Under the pieces are notes generated by a model, which worked only from the letters and a program-made list of their open reading frames with translations, was not told the DNA's origin and made no database searches. This document shows positions 22,692 through 30,276 of a stretch of DNA of 30,276 nucleotides, in pieces. Position 1 is the stretch's first letter. Each line of letters opens with the position of its first letter. Source of the stretch: Rhodospirillaceae bacterium. Lineage in GTDB: Bacteria; Pseudomonadota; Alphaproteobacteria; Rhodospirillales; Magnetospirillaceae. A program made the translations under genes and the position numbers. The stretch is taken from the NCBI GenBank assembly GCA_030151865.1, contig JASLCK010000115.1:1-30276 (forward strand). Reading direction: 5' to 3'.

Positions 22692-23861
22692 TTGTCGAAA
22701 TCACATTATCTGTTTACCAGCGAGTCCGTTTCCGAAGGACATCCGGATAAGGTTTGTGACCGTATCTCGGACGCCATTGTCGACACCTATCTTACGGTCG
22801 ACCCTTATTCCCGCGTTGCGGTGGAAACCCTGTGCACCACCAACCAGATTGTTCTGGCTGGTGAAGTGCGCGGTCCGTCGTCGATTACCCATAAGACCCT
22901 GGAAGATGTCGCCCGCGCCGCTGTGCGGGATATCGGCTATGAACAAGACGGCTTCCATTGGAAGGATGCCAAGATCGATATCTATATCCATAGTCAGTCG
23001 GTTGATATCGCTCAGGGCGTCGATGCGGCGGGCAACAAGGATGAAGGCGCTGGCGATCAGGGCATCATGTTCGGGTACGCTTGCGACGAAACCGACGTCT
23101 TGATGCCAGCGCCGATTTATTATTCCCACGGCATTTTGAAATCGTTGGCTGAAGCCCGCCATTCTGGCGCCGAGCCGCTGCTGGGGCCAGATGCCAAGAG
23201 CCAGGTTACCCTGGAATATGTTGATGGCCGTCCGGTGCGGGCAGCTTCGGTGGTGGTCTCGACCCAGCATGACATCAGCCTGGATCAGGATGTGGTGCGC
23301 GAAATCGTGCGTCCGCATGTGCTGAACGTCCTGCCGGAAGGTTGGATGTGCCCGGAAGATCAATTCTATGTGAATCCCACCGGCCGCTTCGTCATCGGGG
23401 GCCCTGATGGGGATGCCGGTCTGACGGGTCGCAAGATCATCGTCGACACCTACGGCGGCGCGGCTCCCCACGGTGGCGGGGCTTTCTCCGGCAAGGACCC
23501 GACCAAGGTTGATCGCTCGGCGGCCTATGCGTCACGCTATCTGGCCAAGAATGTGGTCGGCGCCGGCCTGGCCAGGAAGTGCGTGATCCAGCTCAGCTAT
23601 GCCATCGGCGTTTCCAAGCCGTTGTCGGTTTATGTCGATACCTTCGGCACCGCCCAGGTCGATGAGGACAAGCTGTCCAAGCTGTTGCAGGAACTGGTCG
23701 ATCTCAGCCCGCGCGGTATCCGCGAACATTTGGGGCTGAACAAGCCGATCTATGCCCGTACCGCTGCGTACGGTCATTTTGGCCGTGCCCCGGAAGCCGA
23801 TGGTGGTTTCTCGTGGGAGCGTCTTGACCTTGTTGAACAGTTGAAGTCCGCCTTTGCCTAA
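22692..23861 (+). CDS. metK: S-adenosylmethionine synthase
   Basis: Makes S-adenosylmethionine from methionine and ATP in the cytoplasm. From TTG 22692 the product is 389 residues and starts MSKSHYLFTSESVSEGHPDK, exactly like family members; GHPDK is at residues 16-20. Other signatures are GAGDQGIMFGYA and the phosphate loop GGGAFSGKDPTKVDRS. The TTG has GGAG at 22680-22683, spacing 8. Upstream in-frame starts (GTG 22638, which lies inside the riboswitch, and GTG 22683) would add non-conserved residues. Translation is probably controlled by the leader described separately. The trmB start overlaps its end by 8 bases. Confidence 0.97.
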   Translation: MSKSHYLFTSESVSEGHPDKVCDRISDAIVDTYLTVDPYSRVAVETLCTTNQIVLAGEVRGPSSITHKTLEDVARAAVRDIGYEQDGFHWKDAKIDIYIHSQSVDIAQGVDAAGNKDEGAGDQGIMFGYACDETDVLMPAPIYYSHGILKSLAEARHSGAEPLLGPDAKSQVTLEYVDGRPVRAASVVVSTQHDISLDQDVVREIVRPHVLNVLPEGWMCPEDQFYVNPTGRFVIGGPDGDAGLTGRKIIVDTYGGAAPHGGGAFSGKDPTKVDRSAAYASRYLAKNVVGAGLARKCVIQLSYAIGVSKPLSVYVDTFGTAQVDEDKLSKLLQELVDLSPRGIREHLGLNKPIYARTAAYGHFGRAPEADGGFSWERLDLVEQLKSAFA

Positions 23862-24558
23862 GAATTACGATATCCCGCAGGACAGTCCGCGTTTCTTCGG
23901 TCGGCGCAAGGGTAAGCCCTTGCGCCAGATCGGCCGGACCCTGGTCGAAACCCTGCTGCCCAGCCTGGATATTCCCCAGCCGGGCGAGGGGGTGGTGCTG
24001 GATCCCCGTTCGCTGTTCGTCAAGCCAGTGCGTGCCATTTGGCTGGAAGTCGGTTTTGGCGGTGGCGAACACCTGGCCTGGCAGGCTCAGCAAAATCCGG
24101 ATGTCGGCTTGATCGGCGGCGAGGTGTTTCTGAACGGCATTGCCAGCCTGTTGGGTCATCTGCATCGCGACGGCAGCGACAACGTCCGCATCTTCGCCGA
24201 AGATGTGCGGCGTTTGTTTCCCCATCTGCCCGATGCCAGCCTGGACCGGGTGTTCGTGCTGTTCCCCGACCCCTGGCCGAAAAAGCGCCATGCCGATCGC
24301 CGTTTTGTCGGTCAGCCCAATCTCGACATCCTGTCGCGCCTGATGGCCGACGGGGCGGAATTGCGCATTGCCACCGATGACGCGGTTTATAAGGAATGGG
24401 CGCAAGAGCAGATGGCATTGCGTCAGGATTTCGTCAATGTGACGCAAGACCCCGCCGTCAAGGTGGAGGACTGGCCTGCCACGCGCTATGAAATGAAAGC
24501 GCGGGAACAAGGACGCGCGCCGATTTTCCTGCGCTATCTGCGTCGTCCCCGGACTTAA
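23854..24558 (+). CDS. trmB: tRNA (guanine-N7-)-methyltransferase
   Basis: SAM-dependent enzyme that makes m7G at position 46 of tRNA. The 234-residue product has the SAM-binding motif EVGFGGGEHLAWQA and the TrmB signature FPDPWPKKRHADRRFV, with RIATDDAVYKEWA toward the C-terminus. Start is TTG 23854, inside the end of metK, so it is probably translationally coupled to metK and shares its SAM-responsive control; no ATG or GTG nearby gives a better start. The N-terminal region (RFFGRRKGKPLR) is typical of alphaproteobacterial TrmB. Confidence 0.95.
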   Translation: MPKNYDIPQDSPRFFGRRKGKPLRQIGRTLVETLLPSLDIPQPGEGVVLDPRSLFVKPVRAIWLEVGFGGGEHLAWQAQQNPDVGLIGGEVFLNGIASLLGHLHRDGSDNVRIFAEDVRRLFPHLPDASLDRVFVLFPDPWPKKRHADRRFVGQPNLDILSRLMADGAELRIATDDAVYKEWAQEQMALRQDFVNVTQDPAVKVEDWPATRYEMKAREQGRAPIFLRYLRRPRT

Positions 24559-24626
24559 ACCTCGCTGACATTGCGTTGCTGTCACGGCCTATCTATCATC
24601 GCTTCAGCAATAGGGGCGAGGATAGG

Positions 24627-25412
24627 ATGCGCGGTCGGTTCTGGCATGCTGCGATGCTGTTGGTGGTGCTGGCGATGTCTGTCGCGCCCGCCTGGGCGGA
24701 GGATAAGGTCGGCGTCGTGCTGATGCACGGCAAATGGTCCAATGGCATTCCGTTGATTGCCTCTCTGGCCGACCGGTTGCGGGGCGAGGGGTATCTGGTG
24801 TCCACGCCGGAAATGCCCTGGTCGGCCCGGCGGATGTACGATGCCTCCTACGATGCGGCCTTGTCCGAGATCGACCGGGCGGTACAGTCTCTGCGCGACA
24901 AGGGGGCCGATCGTATCGTCGTTGCAGGGCATAGTCTGGGGGCCAATGCGGCTTTGGGCTATGGTGCCCGGCGCGAGGGGTTGCTGGGGATCATTGCCCT
25001 GGCCCCCGGCCATACGCCCGAACTGCCCAGCATGAAAGAGCGTTATGTTTCGGACGTCGCTCATGCCCGTACCTTGGTCGAGGCGGGGCAGGGGGATCAG
25101 TCGGTGACCTATATGGACATCAATCAGGGCAAATCGCGGACCGTGTCGGTGTCGGCGCAGGTGTTTCTCAGCTATTGCGATCCCGACGGCCCGGCGGTGA
25201 TGCCGGTCAATGCGGCCAAACTGACGGCACCGCTTTTATGGGTGGTCGGCAGCGACGACAAAATGTCCGACCGGGGAGAGGGGTATGCTTTCGCCAAGGT
25301 CCCGGCCAACCCTTTGAACCGTTACGTCCTGGTCAATGCCGGGCATATGGAAACGCCCGCCGTGGCGACCAGTGATGTGGTGGCATGGTTGAAGCAGATT
25401 GCTGCCCAATAA
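24627..25412 (+). CDS. Exported alpha/beta hydrolase
   Basis: A 261-residue alpha/beta-fold hydrolase with a clear signal peptide (residues 1-24, cleavage after PAWA), so it should act in the periplasm. The nucleophile elbow GHSLGAN places Ser103; the acid is probably Asp210 or Asp211 (VVGSDDKMSDRG) and the base His240 (NAGHMETPA). The oxyanion-type loop LMHGKW is at 32-37. The start ATG 24627 has GAGGAT before it; the longer in-frame reading from 24576 would bury the signal peptide. The substrate is unknown: esterase, lipase or peptidase-like activity are all possible. It is an unusual passenger between trmB and rimP, which are more often adjacent or close in related genomes. Confidence 0.83.
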   Translation: MRGRFWHAAMLLVVLAMSVAPAWAEDKVGVVLMHGKWSNGIPLIASLADRLRGEGYLVSTPEMPWSARRMYDASYDAALSEIDRAVQSLRDKGADRIVVAGHSLGANAALGYGARREGLLGIIALAPGHTPELPSMKERYVSDVAHARTLVEAGQGDQSVTYMDINQGKSRTVSVSAQVFLSYCDPDGPAVMPVNAAKLTAPLLWVVGSDDKMSDRGEGYAFAKVPANPLNRYVLVNAGHMETPAVATSDVVAWLKQIAAQ

Positions 25413-25491
25413 GCTTGCCGGATGTCCCCAAATCGCAGGGTGACGCTGGGGGGATGTGCAGAAGACAGGAAGGTGGTCAGCCATAAAACTC

Positions 25492-25519
25492 TTGCGATCC
25501 GGGCGGCGAAAGCTATAGT
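25492..25519 (+). promoter_or_regulatory. Sigma-70-type promoter of the rimP-nusA-infB operon
   Basis: TTGCGA (25492-25497), a 16-base spacer and TATAGT (25514-25519), predicting a start near 25526 and a leader of about 95 bases before rimP. Both boxes are 4-5/6 to consensus. Confidence 0.6.
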
Positions 25520-25541
25520 GGGGCAGACACATTCTTGTAGT

Positions 25542-25590
25542 CCCGCCCAGGAGGTGGGGTTTCGAGGGTGGGCCGTAGGCCCACTTTTTT
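25542..25590 (+). promoter_or_regulatory. Attenuator-like leader of rimP
   Basis: GTGGGCC (25568-25574) and GGCCCAC (25578-25584) form a perfect 7-base stem with loop GTA, followed by six T: a textbook intrinsic terminator, placed between promoter and rimP. Upstream CCCGCCC (25542-25548) can instead pair with GGGTGGG (25566-25572), which would break the terminator. rimP leaders with premature terminators have been described in enterobacteria; NusA, encoded in this operon, is an obvious candidate controller. Confidence 0.65.
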
Positions 25591-25619
25591 GCTTTTTAGG
25601 GTTAGGGTTTCCTTCGCCG

Positions 25620-26117
25620 ATGGACCTAGAGGAACGAATTTCGGCTCTGGTCGCACCGTCGCTGGATGCCATGGGATATGAACTGGTGCGCGTCCTGTTG
25701 CAGGGCCGCCAGCGCCAAGTCCTTCAAATCATGGCCGAGCGCCGCGACCGTCAGCCTATGACCGTGGATGATTGCGCCGACATCAGCCGCTCGGTTTCCG
25801 CGCTGCTTGACGTCGATGACCCCATTTCCGGGGCCTATTCGCTGGAAGTCAGCTCGCCGGGCATTGATCGGCCGCTGACCCGGCCGCAGGACTTCGAGCG
25901 GTTTGCCGGTTTTGAAATTAAAGTCGATACCCTTCGCCCGGTTGACGGGCGCAAGCGCTTCCGCGGGCGTTTGCTGGGCATTGACGCCGAAGGCCAGATC
26001 AAGCTGGCGCTGGATACGGGTGACGAGGTGCAAATCGCCTTCACCGAAGTTCAGCGTTCCAAGCTGATCCTGACCGATGAATTGATCGCCGCGGCGATGA
26101 GCGAACAAGAACAGTAA
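25620..26117 (+). CDS. rimP: Ribosome maturation factor RimP
   Basis: Needed for 30S subunit maturation. The 165-residue product begins MDLEERISALVAPSLDAMGYELVRV and shows the family's EVSSPGIDRPLTRPQDFERF block near residues 77-96, then the C-terminal Sm-like domain (GRLLGIDAEGQIKLAL). ATG 25620 is chosen because conservation starts there; the frame is open back to 25422, but that part crosses the promoter and terminator-like leader. The ribosome-binding site is weak (AGGG about 14 bases upstream). It is the first gene of the rimP-nusA-ylxR-infB operon, with nusA 18 bases downstream. Confidence 0.95.
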   Translation: MDLEERISALVAPSLDAMGYELVRVLLQGRQRQVLQIMAERRDRQPMTVDDCADISRSVSALLDVDDPISGAYSLEVSSPGIDRPLTRPQDFERFAGFEIKVDTLRPVDGRKRFRGRLLGIDAEGQIKLALDTGDEVQIAFTEVQRSKLILTDELIAAAMSEQEQ

Positions 26118-26135
26118 AGGCCCGAGACACGGACC

Positions 26136-27650
26136 ATGGAACGTACTGCTGCACTGCCCCGCCCCGAACTGCTTCAGGTTGCCGACGTCGTTGCCCGTGA
26201 TAAGGGCATCGATCGCGACGAAGTTCTGGAAGCAATGGAACAGGCCATCCAGAAGGCTGGCCGGTCTAAATATGGCCATGAACACGATATCCGCGCCCAT
26301 ATCGATCGCAAGAACGGCGAAATCCAGCTGTCGCGCTATATGGAAGTCGTGGAACTGATCGAAAACGAAGCGACCCAGGTGACGCTGGCCCAGGCCAAGC
26401 GCAAGAAGCCGGACGCTGAGTTGGGCGATTTCATCATCGACCCGCTGCCGCCGATTGATTTCGGCCGTATCGCCGCCCAGACTGCCAAGCAGGTGATCGT
26501 CCAAAAGGTGCGCGACGCCGAACGTCAGCGTCAGTTCAACGAATTCAAGGATCGCGTCGGCGAGATCGTCAATGGTCTGGTCAAGCGTGTTGAATTCGGC
26601 AATGTGGTGGTCGATCTGGGCCGCGCCGAAGCGCAGTTGCGCCGCGACGAGTTGATCCCCCGCGAAGTCTTCCGCAACGGCGACCGCGTCCGCGCTTACA
26701 TCTACGACGTCCGTCAGGAGCCCCGCGGCCCGCAGATTTTCCTGAGCCGCACCAATCCGCAGTTCATGGCTAAGTTGTTTGCCCAGGAAGTGCCGGAAAT
26801 CTATGACGGCATCATCGAGATCAAGTCGGTGGCCCGTGATCCGGGCTCGCGCGCCAAGATCGCCGTGATCAGCCGCGATTCCGGCATCGATCCGGTCGGC
26901 GCCTGTGTCGGTATGCGCGGCTCGCGTGTGCAGGCCGTGGTCGCTGAACTGCAGGGCGAAAAGATCGACATCATCCAGTGGTCGCAAGACCCGGCGACCT
27001 TCATCGTCAACGCCTTGGCCCCTGCTGAAGTGGCCAAGGTGGTGCTGGATGAAGAAGCCAACCGTATCGAAGTGGTGGTGCCTGACGATCAACTGAGCCT
27101 GGCCATTGGTCGTCGCGGCCAGAATGTCCGTTTGGCGTCGCAGCTGACCGGCTGGTCCATCGATATCCTGACCGAGGCCGAGGAATCGGAACGTCGGACC
27201 GAGGAAGTCGCCAGCCGCTCGAAGATGTTCGTCGATGCTCTGGACGTGGATGACGTCATCGCTCACCTGCTGGTGACCGAAGGCTTCACCTCGGTCGAGG
27301 AGGTGGCCTTCGTGCCGCTGGAAGATCTGACCGACATCGAAGGCTTTGACGAAAACATCGCCGGAGAATTGCAGCAGCGCGCCCGTACCTTCCTGGAAGA
27401 ACAGGATGAACGCAACGAGCAGCGCCGCCGTGAACTGGGTGTGGATGATGCTTTGGCTGCCATCGAAGGCCTGAGCTCGACCATGCTGGTGGCCTTGGGC
27501 GAGAACGGCGTGAAGACCCTGGATGACCTGGGCGATCTGGCCGGCGACGAACTGATCGACATCCTTGGCAAGGACAGCATGACTGCTGACCAGGCCAACG
27601 ACGTCATCATGGCCGCCCGCGCCCATTGGTTCGAAGGCGAACAGGCCTGA
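26136..27650 (+). CDS. nusA: Transcription termination/antitermination protein NusA
   Basis: RNA-polymerase-binding factor controlling pausing, termination and antitermination. The 504-residue product has the N-terminal polymerase-binding domain (about 1-125), an S1 domain (about 135-200; GLVKRVEFGNVVVDLGRAEA), two KH domains (about 230-345; VGACVGMRGSRVQAVVAEL and AIGRRGQNVRLASQLTGW), and two C-terminal helical acidic repeats (about 365-500) that in E. coli bind the alpha C-terminal domain. All domains seem intact. It sits 18 bases after rimP, and a rimP leader terminator upstream makes autogenous control plausible. Confidence 0.97.
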   Translation: MERTAALPRPELLQVADVVARDKGIDRDEVLEAMEQAIQKAGRSKYGHEHDIRAHIDRKNGEIQLSRYMEVVELIENEATQVTLAQAKRKKPDAELGDFIIDPLPPIDFGRIAAQTAKQVIVQKVRDAERQRQFNEFKDRVGEIVNGLVKRVEFGNVVVDLGRAEAQLRRDELIPREVFRNGDRVRAYIYDVRQEPRGPQIFLSRTNPQFMAKLFAQEVPEIYDGIIEIKSVARDPGSRAKIAVISRDSGIDPVGACVGMRGSRVQAVVAELQGEKIDIIQWSQDPATFIVNALAPAEVAKVVLDEEANRIEVVVPDDQLSLAIGRRGQNVRLASQLTGWSIDILTEAEESERRTEEVASRSKMFVDALDVDDVIAHLLVTEGFTSVEEVAFVPLEDLTDIEGFDENIAGELQQRARTFLEEQDERNEQRRRELGVDDALAAIEGLSSTMLVALGENGVKTLDDLGDLAGDELIDILGKDSMTADQANDVIMAARAHWFEGEQA

Positions 27651-27673
27651 TCCGCGTAGAGGGAGGCTGGCAG

Positions 27674-28327
27674 ATGAGCGGCCCTTCCGAAACGCCTGCC
27701 GATCTTCCGGAGGATGCCGCTGTCGATGCGTTCGATGCGGCCTCTCCCGAGGAGCCGGAGGAGACCGGACCCAACCGTCGCTGCATCGCCTCGGGCGAGG
27801 TGCTGCCGGTCGAACAGTTGATCCGGTTCGTGGTTTCTCCTGATGGAATGCTGGTTCCTGACCTGGAATCAAAATTGCCCGGACGGGGAATCTGGTTGAG
27901 CGCCCGCCGAGATATGGTACATACGGCTACGGTAAAGAATTTCTTTTCCAAGGCCGCTCGCCGAAAGATCGTCGCTCCGCCTGATTTGGCGGATATAATC
28001 GAACGGTTGCTGACGCGCCGCTGCCTGGACAATCTGGGGCTGGCGCGCAGGGCCGGACAGGCGATTGTCGGTTTTGAAAAAGTTCGGGCCGAACTGAAGG
28101 CCGGTCGCGGCGCGATACTGATCGCCGCATCGGACGGTTCGGCGGACGGACGCGATAAGATCCGTGCGCTGGCTCCTAAGCTGCCGTTGGTGGCAGTTTT
28201 GCGGGCGGATGAGTTAGGGGCAATCTTTGGCCGGGACCATGCGGTCCATGTTCTGCTGTCGCGGGGCAAGCTGGCCGACCGTCTGCTGGTGGACGCCACC
28301 CGTTTGGCGGGGTTTAGGAATCAATGA
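27674..28327 (+). CDS. YlxR-L7Ae fusion RNA-binding protein
   Basis: A 217-residue protein joining a YlxR (DUF448) domain (about residues 33-110; TGPNRRCIASGEVLPVEQLIRFVVSPDG, then GRGIWLSARRD) to an L7Ae/L30e-type RNA-binding domain (about 114-205; RRCLDNLGLARRAGQAIVGFEKVRAEL). The fusion is the usual form in alphaproteobacteria, where Firmicutes encode two separate small proteins. ATG 27674 has GGAGG seven bases upstream, which decides it; the same frame is open from 27626, inside nusA. Its place between nusA and infB is conserved in bacteria. The likely role is binding structured RNA, perhaps rRNA or RNase P RNA; unproven here. Confidence 0.93.
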   Translation: MSGPSETPADLPEDAAVDAFDAASPEEPEETGPNRRCIASGEVLPVEQLIRFVVSPDGMLVPDLESKLPGRGIWLSARRDMVHTATVKNFFSKAARRKIVAPPDLADIIERLLTRRCLDNLGLARRAGQAIVGFEKVRAELKAGRGAILIAASDGSADGRDKIRALAPKLPLVAVLRADELGAIFGRDHAVHVLLSRGKLADRLLVDATRLAGFRNQ

Positions 28328-28330
28328 CGC

Positions 28331-28347
28331 GCAGGGGTTTTCCCTGC
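28331..28347. other. Small hairpin between ylxR and infB
   Basis: GCAGGG (28331-28336) and CCCTGC (28342-28347) form a perfect 6-base stem with a 5-base loop. No T-run follows, so termination is unlikely; it may tune transcript stability or infB translation. Confidence 0.4.
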
Positions 28348-28372
28348 CGGAAGCGAGAGTAAAGTCGAATCT

Positions 28373-30276
28373 ATGACCGAGTCCAACGACCAAGACCGGA
28401 AAGCCCCGTTAAAGCTGTCCCAGGGCAAGCTCGAATTGAAGAAGACCGTGGAAACCGGACAGGTTCGCCAGAGCTTCTCGCACGGCCGTTCCAAGCCTGT
28501 GACTGTGGAAGTGCGCAAGAAGCGCACCTTTGCTCCTGGTGCCGACGGCATGATGCACAAGGTCAAGGACGCGCCGAAGCTGGAGGCTGAGGCCGCTGTC
28601 TCGCCCGCCGCTCTCGCTCCTGTCGAGGCTCCTGCCCCGGTCGAGGCCCCCGCTCAAATCGAAGCTGAGATCGAAACTCCGGTTGAAGCCGTTCCGGTTG
28701 TTGAAGCTGCCCCGGCCGTCGCCGAGGTCACGCCTGCTCCGGTGGTTGAAGCCAAGCCCGCTCCGGCTCCCGTCGCTGCTGCGCCGGTTGCTCCGGCCAA
28801 GCCCGCTCCCGCCCGTCCGATTTCGTCCGCTTCGGTGCCGATCCCGCCGCCGCCGTCCCGCGCGCCGCGCGCAGGTCAGCAGATTCGCGACCTGACCTCG
28901 GGCGAAAAGGCGCTGCGCATGCGTGTGCTGCAAGACGCCCTGCGTGCCGAGGAAGAAGCCCGCCGCAAGGCCGCTGAAGACGCCGTGCGCAAGGCTGCCG
29001 AGAACGAAGCCCGCAAGATCGCCGAGGCTGAAGCCGCCCGTAAGGCCGCCGAGGAAGCTGCCCGCAAGGCTGCCGAACCCAAGCCCGAACCGGCTCCGGT
29101 GGTTGAAGCCAAGCCCGCCGTTGCTGCGGCTGGCGCCAAGCCTGCTCCGGCCAAGCCTGCCGCCGCTGCCCCGGCCAAGCCTGCGGTTCCTGGTGCCGTC
29201 ACCGCCGCCAAGACCGGCGATGATGAGGAAGAGGAAGAGCGGGCCAAGCGTCCGGGTACGCCGCGTCCGGCTGCCCATAAGCCGGTGGCCGCGCCCAAGC
29301 GCGCCGAGCCGCGCCGCCGCGAAGGCAAGCTGACCATCACTGCCGCTCTGACCGATGATGACCGCGGCCAACGCGGGCGTTCGCTGGCTGCCGTCAAGCG
29401 TGCCCGTGAGCGTGAACGCCAAAAGCAGATGCAGAAGGCCAGCGAAAAGGTCATCCGCGACGTGATCGTTCCGGAAAGCATCGCGGTCCAGGAACTGGCC
29501 AACCGTATGGCCGAACGCGGCGCCGACGTGATCAAGTGCCTGATGCGCAATGGCATCATGGCGACGATCAATCAGTTGATCGATGCCGATACCGCCGAAC
29601 TGGTGGTTTCCGAATTCGGCCATAACGTCAAGCGCGTGGCCGAATCCGACGTGGAAATCGGCCTGGGCGGTGTGGAAGATACCGAAGGCAATATCCATTC
29701 GCGTCCGCCGGTGGTGACCGTCATGGGTCACGTCGACCACGGCAAGACCTCGCTGCTGGACGCGCTCCGCAAGGAAGACGTGGCGTCCGGAGAGCACGGC
29801 GGCATCACTCAGCACATCGGCGCCTACCAGATCCGTCTGGAAGGCGGCCAACGCATCACCTTCCTGGACACCCCCGGCCACGCCGCCTTCTCGGCGATGC
29901 GGGCGCGGGGCGCCAACATCACCGACATCGTCATCCTGGTGGTGGCGGGTGATGACGGCGTGATGCCGCAGACGGTCGAGGCGATCAAACACGCCAAGGC
30001 CGCCGAGGTGCCGATCATTGTCGCCGTCAACAAGATGGACAAGCCGGGCGCCGATCCGACCCGCGTGGTCAACGAGCTGCTGCAGCACGAGATCGTCGTG
30101 GAAAGCCTGGGCGGCGACACCCAGATCGTCGAAGTCTCGGCCAAGACGGGCCAGGGCCTGGACGAACTGGTCGAGCGCCTGCTGCTGCAGGCCGAAGTGC
30201 TGGACCTGAAGGCCAACCCCGACCGCACCGCCGACGGCGTGGTGATCGAGGCCAAGCTGGACAAGGGTCGCGGCGC
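28373..30276 (+). CDS. infB: Translation initiation factor IF-2 (3' end outside window)
   Basis: GTPase that brings initiator tRNA to the 30S subunit. 634 codons are inside the window; domains III-IV are missing at the right edge. The N-terminus has an IF2-associated basic region (residues 1-65), a long Ala/Pro/Glu-rich stretch (about 66-165), a charged Ala/Arg/Glu coiled-coil segment (about 180-240), a second low-complexity stretch and the IF2_N-like region (about 360-410). The GTP-binding domain is intact: G1 GHVDHGKT 452-459, G3 DTPGH 499-503, G4 NKMD 553-556. ATG 28373 is preceded only weakly by GCGAGAG. It is fourth in the rimP operon. Codon use shifts inside the gene near 29700, noted as a finding. 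Confidence 0.97.
   Translation, partial: MTESNDQDRKAPLKLSQGKLELKKTVETGQVRQSFSHGRSKPVTVEVRKKRTFAPGADGMMHKVKDAPKLEAEAAVSPAALAPVEAPAPVEAPAQIEAEIETPVEAVPVVEAAPAVAEVTPAPVVEAKPAPAPVAAAPVAPAKPAPARPISSASVPIPPPPSRAPRAGQQIRDLTSGEKALRMRVLQDALRAEEEARRKAAEDAVRKAAENEARKIAEAEAARKAAEEAARKAAEPKPEPAPVVEAKPAVAAAGAKPAPAKPAAAAPAKPAVPGAVTAAKTGDDEEEEERAKRPGTPRPAAHKPVAAPKRAEPRRREGKLTITAALTDDDRGQRGRSLAAVKRARERERQKQMQKASEKVIRDVIVPESIAVQELANRMAERGADVIKCLMRNGIMATINQLIDADTAELVVSEFGHNVKRVAESDVEIGLGGVEDTEGNIHSRPPVVTVMGHVDHGKTSLLDALRKEDVASGEHGGITQHIGAYQIRLEGGQRITFLDTPGHAAFSAMRARGANITDIVILVVAGDDGVMPQTVEAIKHAKAAEVPIIVAVNKMDKPGADPTRVVNELLQHEIVVESLGGDTQIVEVSAKTGQGLDELVERLLLQAEVLDLKANPDRTADGVVIEAKLDKGRG

Noticed and set aside
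22645..23103. An ATG at 22645 directly after GGGAG as an alternative gene start
   Set aside because: It is out of frame with metK, has no spacing from GGGAG, and its product is a metK shadow.
25626..27872. A 748-codon open frame on the minus strand opposite rimP-nusA
   Set aside because: It spans two well-supported genes antisense, with no recognisable motifs and typical shadow composition.
28409..30088. A 559-codon Gly/Ser/Arg-rich open frame on the minus strand opposite infB
   Set aside because: It is the reverse reading of the Ala/Pro/Glu-rich repeats of IF-2; no ribosome-binding site or domain supports it.

Overview
The window reads as a gene-dense stretch of core chromosome from an alphaproteobacterium, most likely a Magnetospirillum/Phaeospirillum-type member of the Rhodospirillales. 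Grounds for this are the moderately high GC, a MucR-family regulator, an olsB-olsA ornithine-lipid pair, a Fur without the usual CxxC, an alphaproteobacterial PF09608/TIGR02186 protein, and the gene order miaB-phoH-ybeY-corC-lnt-HTH-metK-trmB-rimP-nusA-ylxR-infB. I see no insertion sequence, prophage, CRISPR array, rRNA or tRNA gene. The genus is inference from remembered families; no search was run.

Layout. (1) 120-5534: glnD (PII uridylylation), murJ (lipid II flippase) and trpS. (2) 5653-8737: a tight four-gene operon of poorly understood envelope-type proteins (DUF2333, TIGR02186, universal stress protein, TonB/TolA-like). (3) 8902-11267: an Nfu iron-sulfur carrier, a membrane-anchored Bax-like glucosaminidase-domain protein and, on the minus strand, a VanX/DdpX-type D-Ala-D-Ala dipeptidase. 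(4) 11348-13800: tsaB-rimI, a TusA-family protein on the minus strand, mucR and fur. (5) 13855-15552: olsB and olsA. (6) 15662-21014: miaB, phoH, ybeY, corC and lnt, the last four joined by 4-base overlaps. (7) 21175-22507: two tandem paralogous HTH regulators separated by a terminator and an AT-rich spacer. (8) 22546-25412: a candidate SAM-II riboswitch, metK, trmB and an exported alpha/beta hydrolase. (9) 25492-30276: a promoter and attenuator-like leader, then rimP, nusA, ylxR-L7Ae and infB, which runs off the right edge.

Themes. Several genes serve tRNA and ribosome function: trpS, tsaB (t6A37), miaB (ms2i6A37), trmB (m7G46), rimI, ybeY, rimP, nusA and infB. Others serve the envelope: murJ, the TonB-like protein, the Bax-like and DdpX-like proteins, olsBA and lnt. 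MetK supplies SAM to TrmB directly downstream and to MiaB. The most notable non-coding signals are a SAM-II-like pseudoknot before metK, a perfect palindrome inside the promoter spacer of the first HTH gene, an attenuator-like leader before rimP, and a perfect inverted repeat at the predicted start of the Bax-like transcript. The protein-coding content is otherwise conserved housekeeping; I do not see a wholly new multi-gene system here.
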